Shown here: positions 1-8,304 of the stretch, piece by piece | How positions within the stretch are numbered: the stretch's first letter is position 1 | How the letters are laid out: every line of letters begins with the position of its first letter | The notes under the pieces: model-generated | What the model saw: only the letters and a program-made list of their open reading frames with translations | Database searches by the model: none | Told to the model about the DNA's origin: nothing | Assembly: GCA_019634635.1 (NCBI GenBank) | Contig: JAHCBB010000017.1 | Location: forward strand, 1-64,000 | Direction: 5' to 3' | Source of the DNA: Verrucomicrobiia bacterium | Lineage (GTDB): Bacteria > Verrucomicrobiota > Verrucomicrobiia > Limisphaerales > UBA9464 | DNA length: 64,000 bases | Program-made: the position numbers and the translations under genes

Positions 1-20
1 TAAAGTGACAGGTTTAAAGA
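1..20. repeat. Short repeat, copy 1 (REP-like or mobile-element edge)
   Basis: The first 20 bases match positions 4117-4136 at 19 of 20 positions and in the same orientation. Both copies lie just beyond the 3' end of a minus-strand coding unit: the nucleotidyltransferase here, the IS110 remnant at the other site. The window may start inside a longer repeat. Whether it is a REP-type element or a recombination scar cannot be told from two copies. Confidence 0.5.
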
Positions 21-67
21 CTCCGTGAATCGAAAGGGCTGAGGAAGTTGAAGGAGAGCCACCGTGT

Positions 68-829
68 TCACGCGTGCCGCATACGTTCCAATTCGCTCTT
101 CAAAGGAGCCCAGTACGCGCGATCGGCGGCCCGCTCGACACGCTCCTCCTCCAACAAGCCGGTCTCGATGCCGGCTTCGTCGCCCTGCAAGGCCGAGGAC
201 AACAACGGTCGCGATCCGGCAGACATGGCCGCGGCCTCGCGAGGAAACTGGCGCGCCAACTCAACGAGCAGGTCCGGCGTCCGGGCTTCCCGCAACCAGA
301 ACCGGACCTGTTCCGGGGATGGCGTCCCCCGGCAGGCGACGCGATCCGCCTCAATCAGCCGGCGGATCATCGGCCAGTCCTTGTCGCGCTGCGTCTTCTT
401 GGACTGGACCAGATCGGGCAGCGACATCAACTCGTATATCGTGCCGTCGGTGCCCTGCAACGTGGTGCGGCCCTCCCAGAGTTCGGCAAACTCCGCGACG
501 CCCCGCATCTTCGACATCACGTCCACCCGCAGGCCGACGGCTTCCGGGTTCTGGCATCGAAAGTGAACGGCATGTCCGCGCTGCAGATGTTCCAGGGAAA
601 GCGGCGGCACGGCGATCACCGAGGCCCGCAGTTCGCGCAGGGCCGCGTTCAGACGATCCAGATTGGCCGCGTCCCCGAGGATGGCGAAATCCGTGTCCCG
701 GCTAAACTCCGCCGCGCCGTAGAACACGCAGGCCTGCCCGCCCATCAACAGGGCGCGCACCCCGCAATTCCGGAAAGTCGAAAGGACTCTGTGAATCGGG
801 TTCGGGATCAAGGTTGCCTCCTTGGGCAA
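68..829 (-). CDS. Nucleotidyltransferase-like protein (MNT/AbiEii-type fold)
   Basis: 253 residues from a TTG start (829); no ATG lies before the conserved core, so the start is uncertain. The N-terminus carries a nucleotidyltransferase signature: [24 protein letters not shown], i.e. GGxA followed by RDTDF with the expected metal-binding D-x-D. The C-terminal half is helical and Arg/Glu-rich with no recognised motif. Proteins of this fold include antitoxin-like MNT and AbiEii toxins as well as transferases. The overlapping small ORF upstream (702-923) suggests a two-gene unit resembling a toxin-antitoxin pair. Function is inferred from fold only. Confidence 0.72.
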   Translation of the reverse strand: MPKEATLIPNPIHRVLSTFRNCGVRALLMGGQACVFYGAAEFSRDTDFAILGDAANLDRLNAALRELRASVIAVPPLSLEHLQRGHAVHFRCQNPEAVGLRVDVMSKMRGVAEFAELWEGRTTLQGTDGTIYELMSLPDLVQSKKTQRDKDWPMIRRLIEADRVACRGTPSPEQVRFWLREARTPDLLVELARQFPREAAAMSAGSRPLLSSALQGDEAGIETGLLEEERVERAADRAYWAPLKSELERMRHA

Positions 830-923
830 GATACTGCGTCCACAACTTCATGCTCTCACGCCAGCGCTCCAGCGGTTCCAACCGGAACCACTCCTGCCAT
901 TCATCCGCCTGCTCGTGATGCAC
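702..923 (-). CDS. Small conserved-looking protein overlapping the nucleotidyltransferase
   Basis: 73 residues from a GTG start at 923 to a stop at 702, ending 128 bases inside the nucleotidyltransferase gene in another frame. The first ~50 residues are rich in Trp, Glu and Leu ([18 protein letters not shown]) and look like real protein, unlike the frame-shadow sequence upstream of the GTG. The C-terminal ~23 residues ([19 protein letters not shown]) are encoded by the nucleotidyltransferase core in the alternate frame. I recall similar short partners beside this nucleotidyltransferase in Verrucomicrobia, but that is memory, not a search. Start choice and function are uncertain. Confidence 0.45.
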   Translation of the reverse strand: MHHEQADEWQEWFRLEPLERWRESMKLWTQYLAQGGNLDPEPDSQSPFDFPELRGARPVDGRAGLRVLRRGGV

Positions 924-1016
924 GCGGTGCAGGCTGTCACGTCCATGGCCCGTTGCCAACCCAGCCGTCCCGCCCCGCCTGCTGGTGCTTGGCGGACAAG
1001 GCCCATCGTCCAGGCC

Positions 1017-1300
1017 ATGCCCGACGTCACCCAGCTCCTCAGCGATCTGGACGCGGGTGATCCCCGGGCCGCCGACCAGTTGCTCCCGCTGGTTTACGAG
1101 GAACTTCGCAAGCTGGCGGCGGCGAAGATGGCGCAGGAGCCCGCCGACCACACCCTCCAGCCCACGGCGCTGGTGCATGAGGCGTGGCTGCGGCTGGCCG
1201 GCGAAAACCCTCCGTGGGCGGGCCGGCGCCAGTTCTTCGCCGCGGCGGCCGAGGCGATGCGGCGCATCATCATCGAACGCGCCCGCCAGCGCGGCCGGAT
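1017..1300 (+). pseudogene. Truncated ECF sigma factor (Planctomycete/Verrucomicrobia type)
   Basis: The ATG at 1017 opens a typical ECF sigma N-terminus: [20 protein letters not shown], then [17 protein letters not shown], the [14 protein letters not shown] block and [20 protein letters not shown]. That covers region 2 and the linker. Homology stops near position 1295. The frame then runs on without a stop through low-complexity Arg/Pro/Gly sequence and reaches the next gene, with no recognisable region 4 (the -35 binding helix-turn-helix). It therefore cannot work as a normal sigma factor. In this family such genes often precede a Ser/Thr kinase; none follows here, which suggests a deletion. 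Confidence 0.7.
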
Positions 1301-1380
1301 GCCGCCTGGGCCGCGGCCGGCGGCGGGCCGGAATACGAGGCGCTCCGGCGGGAGATGTGGGCGGGCGGCGAGCCGCCGTG

Positions 1381-1931
1381 AGGCGGGAGGACACCGTGGA
1401 GTGCGGCGGTCCTCCGCCGCTTTTTCCGCCGGGAGGCAGCGGAGGGCAAGGAGCCACCTCGCCGCCGAAAGCGCCAGAGGGCTGGCGCACTCCAAAAGCA
1501 CACGCGCCAGCGTCTTGGAGCGCGGCGGGAAGAGAAGCGCCACGCCGCCTGGGCCCGGCCTGAAGGAGCGTTTCCGGAGTTCCAACGCGCGTCCAGCCGC
1601 CGAAAGCGGTGGCGTCAACCGTGGTCACTTTGGAGCGCCGCCCGAAATGCCGACGCGCCGGTGCGGAGCACGGCGCCCCGCCACCTCGCCCGCGGCCAAT
1701 GCATGCCACCACCGCGCGTCGCTTCGCATGGCCTCCCGCAGTCCATGGTTCCGCAACCTGCCTAGAAGCCTGAAATCTGGGGCTTTTCTTGAGCTTTGCG
1801 CTTTGCGCTTGAGGCTTCATCCGCGCGCCCTGCCCCGCCTTCAAGCACCGGAAAATTTCTTGGCCCCATCCGCCCCGAAACGTCGCGCTGGGGGGATGAA
1901 CGGCCCGCCACGGGCCGGGGAGAACCAAACC
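1381..1931. other. Non-coding, hairpin-rich intergenic block
   Basis: 551 bases without a credible gene. It contains perfect inverted repeats: CCTCCGC at 1411-1417 with GCGGAGG at 1439-1445, and GCGCCAG at 1471-1477 with CTGGCGC at 1482-1488 (4-base loop). A CTCCAA/TTGGAG pair nests beyond the second. The layout of GC-rich nested palindromes looks like a dispersed intergenic repeat family. It separates the sigma-factor remnant from the LRR gene and may mark the deletion that truncated the sigma factor. Confidence 0.5.
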
Positions 1932-3953
1932 ATGAAACACCTCGCCGCCACCACCGCCGGCCGTCGCCGGTCCGTTGTCCTGATGTTGCTGCTGCTCGCC
2001 TCCGCCGCCCTACCCGCCGCGGCCCAATGGGCGCACACGACGAACAACGGCACCATCACCATCACCCGCTACCACGGAGGGGACACCAACCTCATCGTCC
2101 CCGAATCACTCAACGGCTGGCCCGTCGCGCGGGTGGCCGCCGGGGCCTTCCAATTCGCGCCGGCCCAGTACTGGACGCACAGCATCACGTTTCCGCCCGC
2201 CATCACGAACCTCGGCGTGGCCGAGTTCAACAGCTACCAGCGCCTCACCAACGTCACCTTCCTCGGACCGATCCAGATCATCCCCGACGGCGCCTTCATC
2301 GGCTGCCGGAACCTGCTCGCGGTCCATTACCCGGACAGCGTCACCCGCATCGGCCAGGACGCCTTCCAGGACTGCGCGAAGCTCGCCGTCGCCAGCCTCC
2401 CGGCCGGCCTCACGCAGATCGGCGCGCGGGCGTTCTCCGGCTGTGCCGCGCTGACGCAAATCCAGATCCCCGCCAGCGTGACGAGCATCGGCGGCGGCGC
2501 CTTTGCCGGCTGCCTGGGCGTCGAGGCCATCGAGGTGGACCCGCTGAACGGCCATTACGCCAGCGTCGAAGGCGTGCTGTTCAACAAGGACAGGACCGCG
2601 CTGCTCCAATGCCCGGGCGGCAAGACGGGGATCTTCGTGATTCCCGACAGCATCACCAGCCTGCCCGAGGGCGCCTTCAGCGGCTGCGCCAAGCTGACCG
2701 GCGTCGTCATTCCCGACAGCGTGACCACGCTGGGCCGTCAGGTGTTTGCCCGCTGCGGGGCGCTCACGGAACTCACGATCCCCGCCGGGGTCCGGGCCAT
2801 TCCCAACGGCGCCTTCTGGTTCTGCACCAACCTGGCGAACGTCGCGCTCCCGGCCGGCCTCACGAGCATCGGCTCGCAGGCCTTCGGTTTCAGCGGCGTC
2901 ACCAACCTGGTCATCGCGGACGGCGTCACGGCCATTGAGGCGGAGACCTTCAGCAACTGCGCCGAACTGGTGTCGGTGACGATCCCCGAAGGCGTGCGGA
3001 CGATCGGCGCCGCGGCCTTCGCGCGGTGCCTGAAGCTCACGGCGGCGGCTATCCCCGCCAGCGTCACCACGCTGCAGACCTCCGCGTTCAGGGACTGCAC
3101 CAGCCTCGCCGCCATCACGGTGGACGCGGCCAATCCCGCCTTCGCCAGCGTGGACGGCGTGCTCTACAACAAGAGCCTGAGCGCGCTCCGTACCTATCCC
3201 GCCGGGCGGCCGGGGGATTACGAGATCCCGGCCAGCGTCCGGCGCCTCGAGGACACCGCGTTCTCCGGCGCGGCGCACCTGCGCACGCTCGTGATCCCCG
3301 ACACCGTGACCTTCCTGGGGAGCGGCGTCTTCCAGAACTGTGCGCGGCTGTTCAGCATCCGCATCGGCCGCGGCATCACGGTGATCCCGAACGGGGCCTT
3401 CTCCGACTGCCTGGAGCTCGCGGACGTCCACCTGCCCGACACGCTCCGGACCATCTCGGACTCGGCCTTCAGCCGCTGCCGTGACCTGCGCCGCATCACC
3501 ATCCCCGCCAGCGTCCGCACCCTCGGCGTCGGCGTGTTCGATCCCTACTTCGGCGGTGTCTGGCCGCTGCCGATGCTGGAGAGCATCTACTTCGAGGGCA
3601 ACGCGCCCGCGGCCGGGGCGCAGGCGCTGGTGCTCCAGCCCTACGAGTGGGGTCCGACGGTGTACCACCGCGCCGGCACCACCGGCTGGCGGGAGGAATT
3701 CGCCGGCCGGCCCGTCGTGCTCTGGGATCCGCGCGTGGCCTTCGACGCCACTTTCGGGATCAAGGACGGGCGCTTCGGCTGCACCCTCACCGGGACGCCG
3801 GACCTGGTCGTCGTGGTGGAAGCCGCGCCGGACCTGGACGGCCCGGCTTGGACCGTCCTCGCAACTCTCACCCTGGCCGGCGGCCAGGCGGCGTTCCGCG
3901 ACCCCGCCCCGGCGGACGGCCCCGCGCGCGTCTATCGCTTCCGCTCGCCCTGA
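1932..3953 (+). CDS. Secreted BspA-type leucine-rich-repeat (LRR_5) protein
   Basis: 673 residues. The start is the ATG at 1932, preceded by a GGGGAG ribosome-binding site and followed by a signal peptide (Arg-rich start, hydrophobic [13 protein letters not shown], Ala-rich cleavage region). Around residues 45-570 there are more than a dozen ~23-residue repeats of the form 'AFxxCxxLxxVxIPxSVTxIGxxAF', the BspA/Treponema LRR_5 pattern. Each gives a cysteine at a conserved turn. The last ~75 residues form a non-repeat beta-rich tail ([17 protein letters not shown]...) common on exported Verrucomicrobia proteins. Such proteins are generally exported and bind protein or glycan; the ligand is unknown. 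The frame is open back to 822, but the upstream part is not this gene. Confidence 0.85.
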   Translation: MKHLAATTAGRRRSVVLMLLLLASAALPAAAQWAHTTNNGTITITRYHGGDTNLIVPESLNGWPVARVAAGAFQFAPAQYWTHSITFPPAITNLGVAEFNSYQRLTNVTFLGPIQIIPDGAFIGCRNLLAVHYPDSVTRIGQDAFQDCAKLAVASLPAGLTQIGARAFSGCAALTQIQIPASVTSIGGGAFAGCLGVEAIEVDPLNGHYASVEGVLFNKDRTALLQCPGGKTGIFVIPDSITSLPEGAFSGCAKLTGVVIPDSVTTLGRQVFARCGALTELTIPAGVRAIPNGAFWFCTNLANVALPAGLTSIGSQAFGFSGVTNLVIADGVTAIEAETFSNCAELVSVTIPEGVRTIGAAAFARCLKLTAAAIPASVTTLQTSAFRDCTSLAAITVDAANPAFASVDGVLYNKSLSALRTYPAGRPGDYEIPASVRRLEDTAFSGAAHLRTLVIPDTVTFLGSGVFQNCARLFSIRIGRGITVIPNGAFSDCLELADVHLPDTLRTISDSAFSRCRDLRRITIPASVRTLGVGVFDPYFGGVWPLPMLESIYFEGNAPAAGAQALVLQPYEWGPTVYHRAGTTGWREEFAGRPVVLWDPRVAFDATFGIKDGRFGCTLTGTPDLVVVVEAAPDLDGPAWTVLATLTLAGGQAAFRDPAPADGPARVYRFRSP

Positions 3954-3990
3954 GCGCGCGCCCCGCGTCTGACGCGCCATGATCCATTTC

Positions 3991-4019
3991 CGCCCGGAGC
4001 AGCGGCCCGGCTCCGGGCG
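3991..4019 (+). terminator. Strong stem-loop downstream of the LRR gene
   Basis: CGCCCGGAGC (3991-4000) pairs perfectly with GCTCCGGGCG (4010-4019) around a 9-base loop, 37 bases after the LRR stop codon. Position and stem strength fit a transcription terminator. No U-tract follows on the plus strand, so intrinsic termination is not certain; it may only stabilise the 3' end. Confidence 0.45.
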
Positions 4020-4062
4020 AAAACTCAACCTTGGGCCGTCCATTCACGCGGAGAAGCCGACC

Positions 4063-4119
4063 ATGAGCACCACCAGCACCCCCGGCAGCCCCAGCGATTT
4101 CGGAAGGTGGGCGGGGTAA
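4063..4119 (+). pseudogene. Orphan gene start cut off after 18 codons
   Basis: An ATG at 4063 with a GGAG ribosome-binding motif at 4050-4053 (9-base spacer) opens MSTTSTPGSPSDFGRWAG and then hits TAA, exactly where the short repeat at 4117 begins. The good ribosome-binding site and the abrupt stop at the repeat suggest the 5' end of a gene whose remainder was displaced. Eighteen codons are too few to identify a family. It could also be chance. Confidence 0.25.
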
Positions 4120-4136
4120 AGTGACAGGTTCAAAGA
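4117..4136. repeat. Short repeat, copy 2
   Basis: This 20-base segment is nearly identical to window positions 1-20 (one mismatch). It forms the junction between the orphan gene start and the 3' end of the IS110 remnant, where it supplies the unrelated last codons of the remnant reading frame. Confidence 0.5.
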
Positions 4137-4730
4137 TTGACACACCAGCAGTTGTCGGGCGAAGGCCACGATGGCCCGCTTCCGCGCCCGGGCGTGGGCC
4201 TTGGGATTGAGCAGCACGGGATGCCATTTGCGGACCAGATAGTAGCGCGGCTGGAAGAGCAGGATCCGCCACGCCAGCTCCACCCGTTCGGTCCGCAAAC
4301 GCCGATTGCCCGAGGTGGTGATGCTCAGATCCGCGTGGCCTTCCCCGGAGGCGCGCACGGCCTGATCCATCGCCAGGATCAGCGGATGAAAAACTTCCAG
4401 ACGTTCGACCAGCCAGGGTTCCAGGGTCGCCTTCAGGACCTCCCACCGCCCGGACTTCCACCAGTGGTTGGTTTCGCGTCGTCCATTCAGCAGCATCAGG
4501 CAGCGTCCTTGGGCGGCCAGGCTCAATCGTTGTTCGCGCAGTTGCTGGCGCTGACGTTTGCGCGCCCGCTTCTGCTCCTCCGCCTCGGTCGGGACGTGAA
4601 CGATGGACAGCGCCTTGTCATTACCGGCGCGGTAGCGATCCAGACGCGTGGCCAGTTCGAGGGCATCGGTCCGGTCGTTGTTCACCCCGGCACGGCGGGT
4701 GTCCAGGCTGGTGGGACATCCAGCAATCAC
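4136..4730 (-). pseudogene. IS110-family transposase remnant
   Basis: The reading frame contains blocks typical of an IS110-family (DEDD/Transposase_20) transposase: GVNNDRTDALELATRLDRY, the KRARKRQRQQLREQRL coiled region, NHWWKSGRW, and a C-terminal block DLSITTSGNRRLRT...VELAWR...NPKAHARARKRAIVAFARQLLV. The N-terminal catalytic third is missing. The sequence also jumps from the central helix straight to the HADLSI block, skipping the usual stretch between them. The last residues come from the short repeat. It abuts the last gene of the sugar operon within about 10 bases. It is not functional. Confidence 0.75.
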
Positions 4731-4731
4731 C

Positions 4732-5751
4732 TCACCCGGGCACCGCGTAGATGCGGCGGCGTCCCAGCCGCTCCAACCAGCGGTTGCGTGTCGCATCGGC
4801 CAGCACGGCGACAAAGATGATCGCGCTCGACACCAGGGGATACAGGTAGGGATCCGCATTGAGGATGACGAGGCCGTTCTCGATGCTCTGGATCAGGACC
4901 GCGCCGAGCACGGTACCGGGAAAAACGGCGCCACGGCCGCCAAACAGGCTGGTGCCGCCCAGCACCGCCGCAGCGATGGCCCCAAACTCGCGATACGTTC
5001 CAAACGAGGGCGATACCGCGCCCAGTTGCGCAAGGGACAGAATGCCCCCAAGCGCCGCGCACAGCCCGCTGATGACATACACGGATGCACGCAGGCGGCG
5101 GGTATTTAGACCTGCTTTCCGCGCTGCAGCCGCCTGATGACCGACCGCGTACAACTGTCGTCCGTACGGGGTGCGCGTCAGCGTGACGTGCGCGGACACC
5201 AGCACGGCGCCAAACACCCAGAGCGGCAGCGGCACCCCAAGCCACCGCGAAGCCCCCAATGCCAGGAAGCCGTCCGGTAGGTTCATTGCCCGCGTCTGCG
5301 TAATCCAAAGCCCAAGTCCACGGCCAAGATACAAGGTCCCCAGGGTGGCAATGAAGGCCAGCATGCCGAGCCGGGTGATCAGGAAGGCGTTGACCATTCC
5401 GTAAACCACTCCGATCAGCACAATGGCCGCCAGGGCGACCGGAAGGGACATCCCGGCCAGAAGCAGCTTTCCGGCGACCGCCGCCGCCACAAACATGATC
5501 GCCCCGACCGACAGGTCCACGCCGGCGGTCAGCAGGACAAATGTCATGCCGATGCCGACAATCGCCGTGGACGACGCCTGGACGAGCAGGTTGGTGAGGT
5601 TGGCCCCGGTGAGGAATCGCGGGGACAGCATCCCGAAGGTCATCAGCACCAGAACCAGCAGCACGAGCGTCACGTGGTTCAGGGCGGCCTCGATAATTCG
5701 CTGCCGCGCAGCGGCGGACCGGTTCCCTGGGGCTGGAACCACCGGACTCAT
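4732..5751 (-). CDS. Sugar ABC transporter permease, RbsC family (second permease)
   Basis: 339 residues with 8-10 hydrophobic segments, of the BPD_transp_2 (RbsC/XylH/AraH) family. It keeps the family block TAGVDLSVGA after the third membrane segment and a cytoplasmic GTSLFGGRGAVFPG loop that would contact the ATPase. The ATG overlaps the stop of the upstream ATPase gene (ATGA, 5748-5751), so the two are translationally coupled. With the permease at 7301 it would form a heterodimeric channel. Substrate is inferred from the operon as a pentose such as D-apiose. The C-terminal end lies right against an IS110 remnant and may have been altered by it. Confidence 0.88.
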   Translation of the reverse strand: MSPVVPAPGNRSAAARQRIIEAALNHVTLVLLVLVLMTFGMLSPRFLTGANLTNLLVQASSTAIVGIGMTFVLLTAGVDLSVGAIMFVAAAVAGKLLLAGMSLPVALAAIVLIGVVYGMVNAFLITRLGMLAFIATLGTLYLGRGLGLWITQTRAMNLPDGFLALGASRWLGVPLPLWVFGAVLVSAHVTLTRTPYGRQLYAVGHQAAAARKAGLNTRRLRASVYVISGLCAALGGILSLAQLGAVSPSFGTYREFGAIAAAVLGGTSLFGGRGAVFPGTVLGAVLIQSIENGLVILNADPYLYPLVSSAIIFVAVLADATRNRWLERLGRRRIYAVPG

Positions 5752-7304
5752 GTCGGGAGGGCCGCGCGCAGGATGCGCTCACGGTCGAAATCCTGGCGCG
5801 GGAGGTCTTCGGTGATTGTGCCGCGGCGCATCACCAGGATGCGTTCGCACAGTCCCGTCAGCTCCTCAATCTCCGACGAAACCACCAGCACCCCGGCGCC
5901 ACGATCGGCCAGCTCATGAATGAGCTGGTAGATCTCGAAGCGCGCGCCCACGTCAATGCCGCGGGTCGGCTCGTCAAGGATCAGCGCCCGGGGTCCGGCC
6001 AGAAGCCACTTGGCGAGGACCACCTTCTGCTGGTTGCCGCCGCTGAGGGTCCGCACCGGTTGATCCATGGAGAGCGTGGATTGCAGCCGGACGGCCTCCC
6101 GGATGGCGGCCAGGGCCCGGCGCAACCCCGCGAGGGCCAGCAACCGCAACGGGGTACGGGCATGGCGGGCCAGTGTCACCAGCGCCATGTTTTCGGCAAC
6201 CGTCGCATCAAGACACAGGCCGTCCTCGCGGCGGCTGTCGGTCAACAGGGCCAGCCCCTGCCGGATGCGCTGCCGCGGGCCGCCGGTCACCGGCACCCCT
6301 TCCACGAACACCCCGCCCCGCGCGCAGGGGTCGAGCCCGAAGAGGATGCGGACCATCTCGGTCCGCCCGGCGCCCATCATCCCTGCAACCCCCAGGATCT
6401 CGCCGCGGTGGAGCGTGAAGGACAGATCGCGAACCATGCCGTCCTGATGCAGCCCGCGCACCTCCAGCAGCGGCGGGGAAGCGATTCCGGCACGGGTCCG
6501 GGCCTTCGCGTCGCGCACCGGGAACAGCTGTTTCAGTTCCCGACCCACCATGAGGGACACCAACCGGCCGGCATCCCAGGCCGCGACCGGCCCCTGACCC
6601 ACCACCTCCCCATCGCGCAGCACCACCAGGTCGTCGCATTCGCGCAACACATCGCCAAGGGTGTGGGAAATGAAGAGGACCGCCCGTCCCTCGTCTCGAA
6701 GCTGGCGCATCAACGTGAACAACCGTTCGCTCTCGCGAAGGCTCAGCGAGGAGGTCGGCTCATCAAGCAGGATGAGTTGCGCGTCCAGGGACAGGGCGTG
6801 AGCGACCTCCACCAACTGCCCCTCGCCCGCGGACAAGCGGCCCACCAAAGTTTCCGGGGGCAGGTCAAGGCCCACGCGTTGCAACAGCGAACGGGCATCG
6901 TTGCGGAGGCTCGCGCGGCGGATGAAGGGCCCCTCCGTGGGAAACCCGGTGAGGAAGAGATTCTCCGCGATCGTGAGGTTGGGGAACAGGTTCAACTCCT
7001 GGTGCACGAAGCCAATGCCGGCTTCCCGGGCCTCGCGTGGCGACCGCGGGGCATGAGTCCGGCCGCGGAGCAGCAGGGTGCCGGCATCGGCCCGCAGGTC
7101 GCCGCCCAGCAGGTTCATGAGCGTGGACTTGCCGGCCCCGTTCTCCCCGACCAGTCCCGTGATGCGGCCGGCCTGGACTTCAAAGCTCACGTTCCTGAGC
7201 ACGGGCACCCCGAAGAAGGCCTTGCAGATCCCGCGGAACGCAACCACGGGCGTCGGCGAACCGGGATCCGGTCCGGCGGCAGTCCTTTCGGCCGGCGGGT
7301 TCAT
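5748..7304 (-). CDS. Sugar ABC transporter ATP-binding protein, RbsA/MglA/XylG type
   Basis: 518 residues with two fused nucleotide-binding domains. Domain 1 has a full Walker A (GENGAGKS, residues 53-60), signature LSAGEGQLVEVA and Walker B LILLDEPTSSL. Domain 2 has the family's degenerate Walker A (GMMGAGRTE), signature LSGGNQQKVVLAKW and Walker B ALILDEPTRGIDVGA. This asymmetric layout is diagnostic of pentose/hexose importers. The start is the ATG at 7304, overlapping the stop of the upstream permease (ATGA). It powers import through the two flanking permeases. The open frame extends to 7733 but that part is the permease in another frame. Confidence 0.93.
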   Translation of the reverse strand: MNPPAERTAAGPDPGSPTPVVAFRGICKAFFGVPVLRNVSFEVQAGRITGLVGENGAGKSTLMNLLGGDLRADAGTLLLRGRTHAPRSPREAREAGIGFVHQELNLFPNLTIAENLFLTGFPTEGPFIRRASLRNDARSLLQRVGLDLPPETLVGRLSAGEGQLVEVAHALSLDAQLILLDEPTSSLSLRESERLFTLMRQLRDEGRAVLFISHTLGDVLRECDDLVVLRDGEVVGQGPVAAWDAGRLVSLMVGRELKQLFPVRDAKARTRAGIASPPLLEVRGLHQDGMVRDLSFTLHRGEILGVAGMMGAGRTEMVRILFGLDPCARGGVFVEGVPVTGGPRQRIRQGLALLTDSRREDGLCLDATVAENMALVTLARHARTPLRLLALAGLRRALAAIREAVRLQSTLSMDQPVRTLSGGNQQKVVLAKWLLAGPRALILDEPTRGIDVGARFEIYQLIHELADRGAGVLVVSSEIEELTGLCERILVMRRGTITEDLPRQDFDRERILRAALPT

Positions 7305-8299
7305 GAGCCGTAAAGCATGCGGGATCGCCACCCATCCAGAAGTGCGGCCAGCAGGATCACGCCCCCCTTGACCATCATGATCGTGAAGTGCGAGAGACCG
7401 AGCAGATTGAGCGCGTTGTCGAGCAGTGTCAGGAACAGCACGCCGCACAGCGTCCACGCCACCCTGCCCCGTCCGCCAAACAGACTGGTGCCCCCGATCA
7501 CCGTGGCCCCGAGCACATCCAGCAACAACCGCTGGCCATGCACCGGCGAGCCGGTCTCCAGCCGGGCCGTGTACAGCACCGAGGCCGCGGCGGCAAAAAC
7601 GCCGCTGACCACGTACGCGGCGATCAGGACACCCGCCACCGGCACTCCCGACACCCGGGCGGTGCGCGGATTTTGTCCCACCGCGTGCAGCCATCGTCCA
7701 AACAACGACCGCGTGAGCATCAGGTGGGCCCATCCCCCGAGCACGGCGGCGATTCCCACGGCGATGCCGGGCCGGGATCCCAGCGCAATGAACCCGTCGG
7801 GGAGCCGGTCCACAGGCTTCGACTGGCTGATCCAGATGGCCAGGCCGGAAAAGAACATCATCGTGGTGAGCGTCACGATGAATGCAGGCATGCGCAGCAG
7901 CGCGACCGCCACGCCGTTGATCAGGCCCGCCGCGGCTCCCAGGAGCAGCATGACCGCAACAGCGGTCGGCGCCGCCAGCGGGCTGCCCGCCAGCCAGCCG
8001 GTGTCGCCGTTCATCACCATCGCCCCGACCACGGAGGTCAGCGCGATGATGGACGTCAGGGACAGGTCCATGCCCCCGCTGATCAGCACCACGGTGAGTC
8101 CGGTCGCCACAACGAACAACGGCACCAGGTTGCCCACGAGGTTGAGCGCATTGCCCTTCGACGCGAGAGCCGGAGTGAACGGAGCAAGCGCGAGAAAGAG
8201 CAGGATGCTGAGCCCAAGGATCAGAAAGCCGGATCGGCCCGCACGGGAGGCGGCGGCCCCCAGCCGGTCGTGGAGCCCCGTCAGAGCCGGTGAACCCAT
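7301..8299 (-). CDS. Sugar ABC transporter permease, RbsC family (first permease)
   Basis: 332 residues from the ATG at 8299 (MGSPALTG...), 5 bases after the binding-protein gene ends. It is hydrophobic throughout, with the family marker ISGGMDLSLTSI after an early membrane segment and the GGTSLFGGRGRVAW cytoplasmic loop. It differs clearly from the second permease at 4732, so the pair is not a recent duplication. In-frame sequence upstream of 8299 overlaps the binding-protein gene and is not used. Import of a small sugar is inferred from family; the particular sugar comes from context. Confidence 0.9.
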   Translation of the reverse strand: MGSPALTGLHDRLGAAASRAGRSGFLILGLSILLFLALAPFTPALASKGNALNLVGNLVPLFVVATGLTVVLISGGMDLSLTSIIALTSVVGAMVMNGDTGWLAGSPLAAPTAVAVMLLLGAAAGLINGVAVALLRMPAFIVTLTTMMFFSGLAIWISQSKPVDRLPDGFIALGSRPGIAVGIAAVLGGWAHLMLTRSLFGRWLHAVGQNPRTARVSGVPVAGVLIAAYVVSGVFAAAASVLYTARLETGSPVHGQRLLLDVLGATVIGGTSLFGGRGRVAWTLCGVLFLTLLDNALNLLGLSHFTIMMVKGGVILLAALLDGWRSRMLYGS

Positions 8300-8304
8300 G
8301 GCGC

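Noticed and set aside
822..3953. A genuine 1043-residue sigma factor-LRR fusion protein
   Set aside because: The LRR part has its own ATG, ribosome-binding site and signal peptide; the linking sequence is low-complexity and hairpin-rich, so the open frame is accidental.
2106..4043. Long minus-strand open frame antisense to the LRR gene
   Set aside because: Arg/Gly/Glu-rich composition with no domain, explained by the GC-rich third positions of the LRR repeats.
7388..8293. Long plus-strand open frame antisense to the first permease
   Set aside because: Gln/His/Arg-rich shadow of a clear membrane protein; no start signal or motif.
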